Shown here one piece after another: positions 6,719 through 13,183 of a stretch of DNA of 13,183 nt. Position 1 is the stretch's first letter. Every line of letters starts with the position of its first letter. Under the pieces are notes generated by a model, which had not been told where the DNA came from, did no database searches, and saw nothing but the letters and a program-made list of their open reading frames with translations. Both the position numbers and the translations under genes were made by a program. Source of the DNA: Flavobacteriaceae bacterium (GTDB lineage Bacteria; Bacteroidota; Bacteroidia; Flavobacteriales; Flavobacteriaceae); NCBI GenBank assembly GCA_002713705.1, contig PAUJ01000030.1:2143-15325 (forward strand), written 5' to 3'.

Positions 6719-6769
6719 TTTAAATCAATTTTTAGAAAGACAAAGATGCGTTAATAGTTAATTAATTCA

Positions 6770-8104
6770 TTATGAAACTGCTGCCAATTGCATTAAAATA
6801 GTACAAATAATTGCCCCTAAAGTTCCCACCGCATAACCAAAAACAGCTAATAAAACACCTACGGTTGCAAGTGATGGATGAAAAGCAGATGCGACAATAG
6901 GAGCAGAAGCTGCACCTCCCACATTGGCTTGGCTTCCCAATGCTAAAAAAAAGTAAGGTGCCTTAATGATTTTTGCAATTAAAATAAGCAATCCTGCATG
7001 AATACTCATCCAAACAATACCAATTAGAATTAATCCGGTATTGTCCAATATTAAGCTTAAATCCATTTTCATACCAATACTAGCCACCAAGATGTATATA
7101 AATACACTACCAAATTTGCTAGCACCAGCTCCTTCATAATTTTTAGCTTTGGTAAACGATAAAAGTATCGCTATAAGGGTTGCTATACTTATCATCCAGA
7201 AAAATTTCGAACCCAAAAAGGTAAATATATTTCTGTTTGTTGGGTTTTCTATATTAGCGACAAAATCATTAAAAAATGGAGCTAAAAAACTAGCAAATAA
7301 GTGAGCAATACTGACAGACCCAAATGCAATCGCTGCAATAATCATTAAGTCTGTTAGGGAAGGATTTCGTTTTATTTTTTCGGTAAATGTTGAAACTTTT
7401 TCTTTTAAATTATCAATAGCTGAAGTATCTGCTTTAAGCCACTTGTTTATTCTTTTTCGCTTACCAATACCGATAAGTAATATTGCCATCCAGATATTAG
7501 CTACCACGATATCGACAAAAACCATTCCGCCATATAATTTCTGGTTATAACCATAAATCTCTAACATTGCGGTTTGGTTAGCACCTCCACCTATCCAGCT
7601 TCCAGCTAGTGTGGATAGTCCTCTCCATACTGCATCTGGTCCAACTCCTCCAACGGTTTCTGGTGAAAAAGTTGAAATTAATAAAATAGCTATTGGACCT
7701 CCAATGATAATACCAATAGTTCCCGTAAAAAACATAACCAATGCTTTCCAACCTAAATTGAATACTGCTTTTAAATCGATACTCAATGTCATTAAAACCA
7801 ATGCTGCTGGAAGTAAATACCTGCTTGCAACAAAATACAAATTAGTGCCTCCTTCAATAACATCACCATTTTCTTTTATCGTAATCCATTCTGGAGCTAT
7901 AAGTCCAACGGTTGTAAATAAAGCTGGGACCATGTATGCTAAAAATAATCCCGGTACAATTTTATAGAATTTATGCCAAAACCCCGAGGTTTTAGATTCT
8001 GTATAAAAAATAAAACCCAATGCCAGCATTAAGAGTCCAAAAACAATGGTGTCATTCGTAAATAAAGGTGTGGTGTCTAATATTATTTCTGTGGTTTCTT
8101 GCAT
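6770..8104 (-). CDS. DUF819 family integral membrane protein (YjcL-like putative permease)
   Basis: A 444-residue inner-membrane protein with about 11-12 hydrophobic segments and a hydrophilic middle loop (about 214-250, Lys-rich, probably cytoplasmic). Two Gly-rich segments stand out: LAGSWIGGGANQTAM (166-180) and ALGSQANVGGAASAPIVA (388-405). Both follow a similar run of helices, so the protein appears built from two related halves, as in secondary transporters with inverted repeats whose re-entrant Gly/Asn loops bind substrate. DUF819 (B. subtilis YjcL) has no established substrate that I know of. The start ATG lies 5 nt after the stop of the upstream hydrolase gene, so the two are co-transcribed and perhaps function together, for example in import of a hydrolysis product (inference). 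Confidence 0.88.
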   Translation of the reverse strand: MQETTEIILDTTPLFTNDTIVFGLLMLALGFIFYTESKTSGFWHKFYKIVPGLFLAYMVPALFTTVGLIAPEWITIKENGDVIEGGTNLYFVASRYLLPAALVLMTLSIDLKAVFNLGWKALVMFFTGTIGIIIGGPIAILLISTFSPETVGGVGPDAVWRGLSTLAGSWIGGGANQTAMLEIYGYNQKLYGGMVFVDIVVANIWMAILLIGIGKRKRINKWLKADTSAIDNLKEKVSTFTEKIKRNPSLTDLMIIAAIAFGSVSIAHLFASFLAPFFNDFVANIENPTNRNIFTFLGSKFFWMISIATLIAILLSFTKAKNYEGAGASKFGSVFIYILVASIGMKMDLSLILDNTGLILIGIVWMSIHAGLLILIAKIIKAPYFFLALGSQANVGGAASAPIVASAFHPSLATVGVLLAVFGYAVGTLGAIICTILMQLAAVS

Positions 8105-8109
8105 TTTTT

Positions 8110-9042
8110 TTATTTTAAAATAAATAATTTTATTGTTTTAATTAGTTTTTTTGTGATGGGTAAATCTTCATCATTATATGATTTTTGATTTTCTATTAAA
8201 CCGCCTTTTATTTCTTTAAATAGATGATTCATATTTGGGATGATTACCAATACTGCATCTGGTTTTGCACTTTTTAATTTTTCTGCTTCTGATACTTGAA
8301 CTTGCAAATCATTATTTCCATTAATGATAAGGACTGGAATAGTAAGTTTTGCAATTTCTATTTGAGGGTTATAATTCATCCAACTAATCATAAATGGTTG
8401 GAGTGAAGGCCTAAATATAGCAGCAATGAAAGGGCTGTAGTTTTGAGCAAGTCCATTTACACGTAGATCATCAAAAGATTTTCGTGCATTTTCTACCAAT
8501 GCAGGTGATTGTTTTTTTAACTGATCTATAACTACATCGTCAATCTCCTGACCAGCACCTGCTAATGAAATAAATTTTGAAACACTGTTTTCTTGAGCAG
8601 CTATCATTCCTACTAAAGAGCCTTGACTATGACCGATAATTATTAGTTCTGAGAATCGTTGATCTTTTTTAAAATAATTAACCACATTAATCGCATCTTT
8701 TATAAAATCATTAAAATCGATTTCTCTTTCATCAAAAGTTTCATCTAATACTTGTTTTAAAAAACCCTTATCATATCTAAAAGTTGCAATGTTTTTATGA
8801 TAAAGTCCTTCCGCTAAATATTTTAAAGAATTATTTTTTAAATCTTTTTGATTTCCGTCCCTATCGGTAGGACCAGAACCTTGAATTATTATTGCTAAAG
8901 GAATTTTATTTTTATTTGATGGAATTAGTAATGTTCCTTGAATGGATGACTGAATACTTAGATCTTCTGAATTAAAAGTTGTGTTTTGAGCAGGGATTAT
9001 TCCGAAAACAAACAAGAATAACAAAACCAAGTTTAACTTCAT
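8110..9042 (-). CDS. Secreted alpha/beta hydrolase (serine esterase/peptidase type)
   Basis: A 310-residue exported enzyme. The signal peptide MKLNLVLLFLFVFGIIPAQN is probably cut after A18. The fold begins with an oxyanion-loop motif IIIQGSGPTDRDGN (51-64), followed by the nucleophile elbow IIGHSQGS (S139). The triad is completed by D245 (NGNNDLQV) and H273 (PNMNHLF). This fits the COG1073-type hydrolases common in Bacteroidota. The natural substrate is unknown; an ester or small peptide in the periplasm or outside is likely. An in-frame TTG at 9069 would add nine residues before this Met; ATG 9042 is preferred because it gives a compact Lys-plus-hydrophobic signal peptide. First gene of a three-gene - strand operon. 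I see no exact TAnnTTTG box upstream. Confidence 0.88.
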   Translation of the reverse strand: MKLNLVLLFLFVFGIIPAQNTTFNSEDLSIQSSIQGTLLIPSNKNKIPLAIIIQGSGPTDRDGNQKDLKNNSLKYLAEGLYHKNIATFRYDKGFLKQVLDETFDEREIDFNDFIKDAINVVNYFKKDQRFSELIIIGHSQGSLVGMIAAQENSVSKFISLAGAGQEIDDVVIDQLKKQSPALVENARKSFDDLRVNGLAQNYSPFIAAIFRPSLQPFMISWMNYNPQIEIAKLTIPVLIINGNNDLQVQVSEAEKLKSAKPDAVLVIIPNMNHLFKEIKGGLIENQKSYNDEDLPITKKLIKTIKLFILK

Positions 9043-9134
9043 TTTAATGATAAATTTTATAAATTTCAATATATAACTTTTTTCAATTTTAACATTGAAT
9101 TGTTTTTTATAATATGTATTAATAACTGTAATAG

Positions 9135-9142
9135 TATCTTTG
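9135..9142 (+). promoter_or_regulatory. -7 box (TATCTTTG) of the S1/P1 nuclease gene
   Basis: An exact TAnnTTTG match, 17 nt before the ATG at 9160, in the divergent gap between the hydrolase and nuclease genes. A -33 TTG is not at standard distance; the nearest is 9100-9102. Confidence 0.6.
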
Positions 9143-9159
9143 TATTAAAATAATTCACC

Positions 9160-9939
9160 ATGAAAAAAACGGCTATCTTATTATTATTCATTTTTCTGAA
9201 CTCGTATGTATCACATTCTTCAGATGATTGGGGTAAAACAGGACATAGAGCTACCGGTGAAATTGCTGAAAAATACCTTTCAAGAAAGGCAAGAAAAGAA
9301 ATTAATAAACTATTAGATGGGCATTCTATTGCCTATGTCTCTAATTACGCTGATGAAATAAAAAGTGATAAAAATTATAGAAAATTTAGTCCTTGGCATT
9401 ATGTTAATTTTCCTTTCGGTAGCAGTTACGAAGTTCATCCCAAAAATGATAAAGGTGATTTAATAGTTGGAATAAATACCTGTATTGAGGTTTTAAAAAA
9501 CAGTAATTCCTCAAAAGAGGATAAAGTCTTTTATTTAAAAATGTTAATTCATTTTATGGGAGATTTACACCAACCTCTTCATGTTGGAATTTCAGATGAT
9601 AAAGGAGGAAATGATTTAAAAGTGAAATGGTTTAATAATGGAACTAATTTACATGTTGTATGGGATTCAAAAATGATTGACAGCTACGGAATGACTTATA
9701 CCGAAATAGCAATTAATGAAAATAATTTATCTAAAGAAGAAATAAAGGATATAGCAGGAGGGACCGTAATCGATTGGATGTATGATAGTAGATCGCTTTG
9801 TGAAGAGGTATATGATAATATTGAGCCAGGAGCAAAATTAAAATACAGGTATTCTTATGATTATATGAATACCGTATTATTACAATTACAAAAAGGAGGA
9901 ATTAGATTAGCAAGCATTCTTAATGACATTTACAGCTAA
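9160..9939 (+). CDS. Secreted S1/P1 family zinc nuclease
   Basis: A 259-residue exported enzyme that degrades single-stranded nucleic acids, often with 3'-nucleotidase activity. The signal peptide (1-23) is followed by DDW, where W24 should coordinate zinc through its backbone, as Trp1 of mature P1 nuclease does. All nine trinuclear-zinc ligands are visible with P1 spacing: W24, H29, D65, H80 (SPWHYVNF), H131, D135 and H141 (IHFMGDLHQPLH), H165 and D169 (LHVVWD). It is therefore predicted to be active, probably scavenging phosphate or nucleosides outside the cytoplasm. It is monocistronic; its TAA abuts the stop codon of the convergent DoxX-like gene with no gap, and no terminator hairpin is visible between them. 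Confidence 0.95.
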   Translation: MKKTAILLLFIFLNSYVSHSSDDWGKTGHRATGEIAEKYLSRKARKEINKLLDGHSIAYVSNYADEIKSDKNYRKFSPWHYVNFPFGSSYEVHPKNDKGDLIVGINTCIEVLKNSNSSKEDKVFYLKMLIHFMGDLHQPLHVGISDDKGGNDLKVKWFNNGTNLHVVWDSKMIDSYGMTYTEIAINENNLSKEEIKDIAGGTVIDWMYDSRSLCEEVYDNIEPGAKLKYRYSYDYMNTVLLQLQKGGIRLASILNDIYS

Positions 9940-10290
9940 TTAAACATACAAATAAGCCCAGTACATCAAAAGTAATTGAAGAGGAATTCTTAAAATTAAA
10001 ATCCATCTAGGGAGTTTTAAGGAAGCTTCTTTATGAAGTAACATATGAACATGTATTGGTATAAAGAGTATCAATAATACTATGATACCAATTGCTCCTA
10101 TATGCTGACTTTCTTGCGTAATTAGCATCAAGCCAAAAATCATTTCCAATATACCAGTGGCTAGTATTAAACTACTATGCGCTGGAATATACGAGGGCAT
10201 TATTTTTTTATAAATTTTTGGTATTCTAAAATGATTAGCTCCACCAAGAATAAATAATAAAGCTAATACGTATTGATCCCATGGAAACAT
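9940..10290 (-). CDS. DoxX-like four-helix membrane protein
   Basis: A 116-residue inner-membrane protein with four predicted helices (about 5-19, 40-58, 63-84 and 95-114). The GGANHFRIPKIYKKIMP segment after helix 1 and the ILEMIFGLMLI helix resemble the DoxX/DoxD-like family common in Bacteroidota. It has no cysteines, so a thiol-redox role is unlikely. The function is unknown. It lies 83 nt downstream of htpG on the same strand, but a strong terminator intervenes, so it needs its own promoter or read-through. A TATTTTTA (one mismatch to TAnnTTTG) lies in the terminator's T-rich tail on the - strand. Confidence 0.75.
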   Translation of the reverse strand: MFPWDQYVLALLFILGGANHFRIPKIYKKIMPSYIPAHSSLILATGILEMIFGLMLITQESQHIGAIGIIVLLILFIPIHVHMLLHKEASLKLPRWILILRIPLQLLLMYWAYLYV

Positions 10291-10307
10291 AACATATATT
10301 TTCTTTA

Positions 10308-10350
10308 AAAATACAAAAAAAACCTCTTTTTCAATTAAGAAAAAGAGGTT
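10308..10350 (-). terminator. Rho-independent terminator of htpG
   Basis: A perfect 12-bp stem AACCTCTTTTTC/GAAAAAGAGGTT (10321-10332 with 10339-10350) with a 6-nt loop. On the - strand it is followed by TTTTTTGTATTTTT. It lies 23 nt beyond the htpG stop. Confidence 0.9.
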
Positions 10351-10373
10351 TGGATTTTAAGCTTTAAAAGTGA

Positions 10374-12290
10374 TTATTTAATCATATCAAAACTTCGTTT
10401 TATAAAGGTGGTTAATTCTTCACCTTTTAAAAGGTTTTGCGATAAACGTGCTAAATCTAATGCTTGATTCACCAAACGCTCTTTCTTTTTTGCAGTTTTA
10501 GTACTTAGTATTTCGCCAATTAATTCATTATTGGTATTGACTACTAAATTATACATATCTGGCATATTACCCATCCCAAACATTCCGCCGCCGCCGCCGG
10601 ATTGTTGCATTTCTTTCATGCGTCGCATAAACTCTGGTTGTGTGATGATAAATGGATTGGCTTTGCTATCCATAGCTTCTAACTGAACCGTAAATTTATC
10701 TTGAGGAATGATCCCAGTTAAAATAGTGGTTAAAGACTTTTTTTCATCTTCGTTTAACTTAGATATTTGTTCCTCATCCTTCTTAATTAAATTGTCGATA
10801 TGATCTCCATCTACTCTTACAAAAGTTACATTTTCTTCTGTAGATTCTAATTTTTGAATTAAATGTGAAACGATAGGAGAGTCTAGAAATAATACTTCAT
10901 ATCCCTTTTCTTTTGCTGCGTCAATATAAGCGTGTTGTTCGTCTTTATTTGAAGCATATAAAACCACTAATTTATCATCCTTATCGGTTTGTAGCGGTTT
11001 GATTTTTTCTTTTAATTCTTCAATAGTAAAAAAAGTATTATCCACTGTTGGGAATAAAGCAAAAGCCTGTGCTTTTTCAAAGAATTTATCTTCAGAAAGC
11101 ATTCCATATTCAATAACAATTTTAATGTCATTCCATTTTTGCTCAAATTCTTCTCTATTACTATTAAATAAGCTCTTTAGTTTATCAGCTACTTTACGAG
11201 TGATGTAACTTGAAATCTTTTTTACAGCACCGTCTGCTTGAAGGTAACTTCTAGAAACATTTAAAGGGATGTCTGGTGAATCAATAACTCCACGAAGCAT
11301 CGTTAGAAATTCTGGAACAATTCCTTCCACATTATCAGTTACAAAAACTTGATTTTGATATAACTGAATTTTATCTTTTTGCGAATTCATATCATTTGTC
11401 ATCTTTGGGAAGTATAAAATTCCGGTAAGATTAAAAGGATAATCTACATTAAGGTGAATATTAAAAAGAGGCTCTTCAAATTGCATAGGATACAATTCTC
11501 TGTAAAAACTTTTATAATCTTCAGGATTTAAATCTGCAGGTTGTTTGGTCCAAGCAGGGGTAGGATTGTTGATTAGATTGTCTACCGTAATCATTTTTTG
11601 TGGCTCGGTAGTTTCTTTTCCGTCTTTATCCTTAGTTGTTTTTGGCGTGTGATCAGGGTCATTTACTTCCTTGGTTCCAAATTTAATTGGAATGGGCATA
11701 AATTTGTTATACTTTGTAAGAAGTTCTGTAATACGCGCATCTTCTAAAAACTCTAAAGAATCGTCTGCGATATGAAGAATAATTTCTGTACCCCTGTCTG
11801 TTTTGTCTGACGCTTCGGTAATATATTCTGGAGATCCATCACATTCCCAATGAACAGCAGGTTCGTCTTTAAAACTTTTTGAAATAATTTCAACTTTTTC
11901 TGCTACCATAAAAGCAGAATAAAAACCCAATCCAAAATGACCGATTATACCCTTGTCATCACCAGATTCATCTTTGTATTTCTCTAAAAACTCTTCCGCT
12001 CCAGAAAATGCTATTTCATTGATGTATTTTTCAATTTCATCTTTTGTCATACCAATTCCTTGATCGATGATATGAAGCTTCTTGTTTTCTTTGTCAATTT
12101 TTATTTCAATCATTGGATTGCCATATTCTACTTTGGCTTCACCTATGTTGGTTAGATACTTTAGTTTTACGGTAGCATCTGTGGCGTTTGAAATTAATTC
12201 TCTTAGAAAAATTTCGTGATCGCTATATAAAAACTTCTTAATTAGCGGAAAAATATTGTCAACCGATACGTTAATAGTTCCTTTACTCAT
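10374..12290 (-). CDS. htpG: Molecular chaperone HtpG (bacterial Hsp90)
   Basis: A 638-residue ATP-dependent cytosolic chaperone dimer, close to the E. coli length (624). The GHKL ATPase domain shows FLRELISNATDA (E31 catalytic, N35 Mg-binding), IIDQGIGM (D76, G80), the lid and GHFGLGFYSAF (117-127), and DRGTEI (T168). The middle domain contains NVSRSYLQADGAVKKIS with the conserved Arg of the catalytic loop. The C-terminal dimerisation domain carries an unusual QQSGGGGGMFGMGNMP stretch (about 562-577) from a (GCC)n run. It is encoded alone, with a clear terminator, and divergent from a FabH-like gene. Heat induction would be expected for the family but no heat-shock element is identifiable. 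Confidence 0.97.
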   Translation of the reverse strand: MSKGTINVSVDNIFPLIKKFLYSDHEIFLRELISNATDATVKLKYLTNIGEAKVEYGNPMIEIKIDKENKKLHIIDQGIGMTKDEIEKYINEIAFSGAEEFLEKYKDESGDDKGIIGHFGLGFYSAFMVAEKVEIISKSFKDEPAVHWECDGSPEYITEASDKTDRGTEIILHIADDSLEFLEDARITELLTKYNKFMPIPIKFGTKEVNDPDHTPKTTKDKDGKETTEPQKMITVDNLINNPTPAWTKQPADLNPEDYKSFYRELYPMQFEEPLFNIHLNVDYPFNLTGILYFPKMTNDMNSQKDKIQLYQNQVFVTDNVEGIVPEFLTMLRGVIDSPDIPLNVSRSYLQADGAVKKISSYITRKVADKLKSLFNSNREEFEQKWNDIKIVIEYGMLSEDKFFEKAQAFALFPTVDNTFFTIEELKEKIKPLQTDKDDKLVVLYASNKDEQHAYIDAAKEKGYEVLFLDSPIVSHLIQKLESTEENVTFVRVDGDHIDNLIKKDEEQISKLNEDEKKSLTTILTGIIPQDKFTVQLEAMDSKANPFIITQPEFMRRMKEMQQSGGGGGMFGMGNMPDMYNLVVNTNNELIGEILSTKTAKKKERLVNQALDLARLSQNLLKGEELTTFIKRSFDMIK

Positions 12291-12342
12291 TTTTGTAAAT
12301 TTTAAATTATTTTATATAAACAATACCTTTCAAAAAAAGTAC

Positions 12343-12370
12343 CAAAACTGTGTATCTGACAACTTGACAA
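12343..12370 (-). promoter_or_regulatory. Candidate htpG promoter
   Basis: On the - strand, TTG (12368-12370), a 17-nt spacer, then CAGTTTTG (12343-12350) resemble TTG-N17-TAnnTTTG with one mismatch in the -7 box. It would give a leader of about 45 nt before the htpG ATG. Confidence 0.35.
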
Positions 12371-12391
12371 AAGAATAAGATTTTAAAATAC

Positions 12392-12403
12392 TATGCGCGC
12401 ATA
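12392..12403. promoter_or_regulatory. Perfect 12-bp palindrome TATGCGCGCATA in the htpG/fabH-like divergent region
   Basis: A GC-rich-centred perfect palindrome in otherwise very AT-rich intergenic DNA, about 100 bp from each start codon. It could be a dimeric regulator's operator. There is only one copy, so this is a weak inference. Confidence 0.3.
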
Positions 12404-12459
12404 ACTTATGTTTTCAAATTACTTCGGCATTTTTGAGTTAATACCTATCTTTCCACTTC

Positions 12460-12481
12460 CAATATTAAATTGATAATATTG
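12460..12481 (+). promoter_or_regulatory. 8-bp inverted repeat overlapping the likely -7 region of the FabH-like gene
   Basis: CAATATTA (12460-12467) and TAATATTG (12474-12481) form a perfect inverted repeat with a 6-nt spacer. The right arm TAATATTG is one mismatch from TAnnTTTG and ends 19 nt before the ATG, the same spacing as clearer promoters in this window. It may be a -7 box with an overlapping operator. Confidence 0.35.
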
Positions 12482-12500
12482 AATTAATCCCTTAAAATAT

Positions 12501-13183
12501 ATGTACACATCAAGAATTTCAGGATTGGGACATTTTGTTCCAGAAAATATAGTTACCAATGAGGATCTTTCAAAATTGATGGATACTAATGATGAGTGGA
12601 TTCAAGAAAGAACCGGTATAAAAGAACGAAGGTGGATTAAAAAGGATAGTGATGAAACTTCTGCATCTATGGGTGCAAAAGCTGCCAAAATAGCGATTGC
12701 AAAAGCTGGTATTGATAAGGACGATATTGATTTTATTATTTTTGCAACCCTAAGTCCCGATATGTATTTTCCAGGTTGTGGTGTTCAAATACAAGACATG
12801 CTGGATTTACCAACTATTGGAGCTTTAGATGTAAGGAACCAATGCTCTGGTTTTGTATATGCATTATCAGTGGCCGATCAATTTATAAAAACAGGAATGT
12901 ATAAAAATATTTTGGTGATAGGTTCTGAATTTCATTCAGGAGGATTAGATATTTCAGATCGAGGCCGAGGAGTTTCTGTAATTTTTGGTGATGGTGCTGG
13001 AGCAGTAATTTTAACGAGGAGTGATGATGAAAAAAGAGGAATTTTATCTACTCACTTGCACAGTGAAGGAAAACATGCCAAAGAGTTAACAGTAGAAGGG
13101 CCAAGTATCGCTCATTGGGTTCCAGAAATTTTAAATAATCCAGATGATATTTCTTATTATCCGTATATGAATGGAACTTTTGT
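12501..13183 (+). CDS. 3-oxoacyl-ACP synthase III family protein (FabH-like), partial at 3' end
   Basis: The first 227 residues of a thiolase-fold condensing enzyme; the window ends inside the gene (the family is about 330-370 residues). It has the KASIII N-terminal signature ISGLGHFVPEN, then DEWIQERTGIKERRW, and the active-site Cys C115 in LDVRNQCSGFVYAL. GDGAGAVIL (about 173-181) is a conserved glycine loop. The catalytic His and Asn lie beyond the window end. Housekeeping FabH has AACAGF-type context and usually sits by rpmF/plsX or acc genes. This copy has NQCSGF and lies next to htpG, so it is likely a paralogue, perhaps starting a special acyl chain (branched chain, flexirubin/aryl polyene or other); this is inference, so no symbol is given. 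ATG 12501 fits the family N-terminus. Confidence 0.88.
   Translation, partial: MYTSRISGLGHFVPENIVTNEDLSKLMDTNDEWIQERTGIKERRWIKKDSDETSASMGAKAAKIAIAKAGIDKDDIDFIIFATLSPDMYFPGCGVQIQDMLDLPTIGALDVRNQCSGFVYALSVADQFIKTGMYKNILVIGSEFHSGGLDISDRGRGVSVIFGDGAGAVILTRSDDEKRGILSTHLHSEGKHAKELTVEGPSIAHWVPEILNNPDDISYYPYMNGTF

Noticed and set aside
7611..7967. 118-codon reading frame on the + strand
   Set aside because: Antisense to the DUF819 membrane protein; Pro/Thr-rich product typical of the complement of Gly/Val-rich transmembrane codons.
9043..9069. Nine-residue extension of the alpha/beta hydrolase from TTG 9069
   Set aside because: The ATG at 9042 gives a standard short signal peptide; the extension is AT-rich filler with a weak start.
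10999..11208. 69-codon reading frame on the + strand
   Set aside because: Antisense to the htpG middle domain; Ser/Leu-rich shadow frame.
1..13183. CRISPR array, insertion sequence, prophage, tRNA or rRNA
   Set aside because: No regularly spaced direct repeats, transposase or integrase frames, terminal inverted repeats or recognisable RNA-gene sequences were seen on either strand.

Overview
The window comes from a member of the Bacteroidota, most likely a marine or soil flavobacterium (Flavobacteriaceae). The evidence is strongly AT-rich DNA, promoters of the Bacteroidetes TAnnTTTG type, start codons without Shine-Dalgarno sites, and families typical of the phylum: the C-terminus of a type IX secretion (T9SS) type B substrate, a PorP/SprF protein, a PorE-like OmpA protein and a DUF4369 lipoprotein. 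I see no phage, insertion sequence, CRISPR array, tRNA or rRNA. Most of the window looks like ordinary chromosome.

Region 1 (1-3745, + strand) is a T9SS-linked outer-membrane module. It begins with the last 53 residues of a protein carrying a gliding-motility/type B sorting domain. About 600 bp of AT-rich spacer follows, then a PorP/SprF-family outer-membrane protein, then 13 bp later a large PorE-like lipid-free periplasmic/outer-membrane protein (TPR, five-bladed propeller, carboxypeptidase-regulatory-like domain, OmpA domain). A strong terminator closes the unit.

Region 2 (3762-6084, + strand) is a tight metabolic operon. It holds type I isopentenyl-diphosphate isomerase (idi), a COG0720 pterin synthase with an animal-PTPS-like active-site spacing, type I mannose-6-phosphate isomerase (manA, TTG start) and a small conserved helical protein with its own promoter. 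The operon meets a convergent gene with interlocked stop codons. Its likely terminator is a perfect 16-bp inverted repeat lying inside that gene's coding sequence.

Region 3 (6011-9042, - strand) is an operon reading secreted alpha/beta hydrolase -> DUF819 permease -> DUF4369 lipoprotein. This could be a hydrolyse-and-import module of unknown substrate.

Region 4 (9135-10290) has a secreted S1/P1 zinc nuclease on the + strand, abutting (zero gap) a convergent DoxX-like four-helix membrane protein.

Region 5 (10308-13183) has htpG (Hsp90) on the - strand with a textbook terminator. A roughly 210-bp divergent control region with two inverted repeats separates it from a FabH-like ketoacyl-ACP synthase III on the + strand, which is cut by the window end.

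No clearly new system is proven. The best leads are the type B substrate/PorP/PorE module, the atypical pterin synthase, the hydrolase/DUF819/DUF4369 operon, the terminator embedded in an opposing gene, and a recurrent short promoter-to-ATG spacing.
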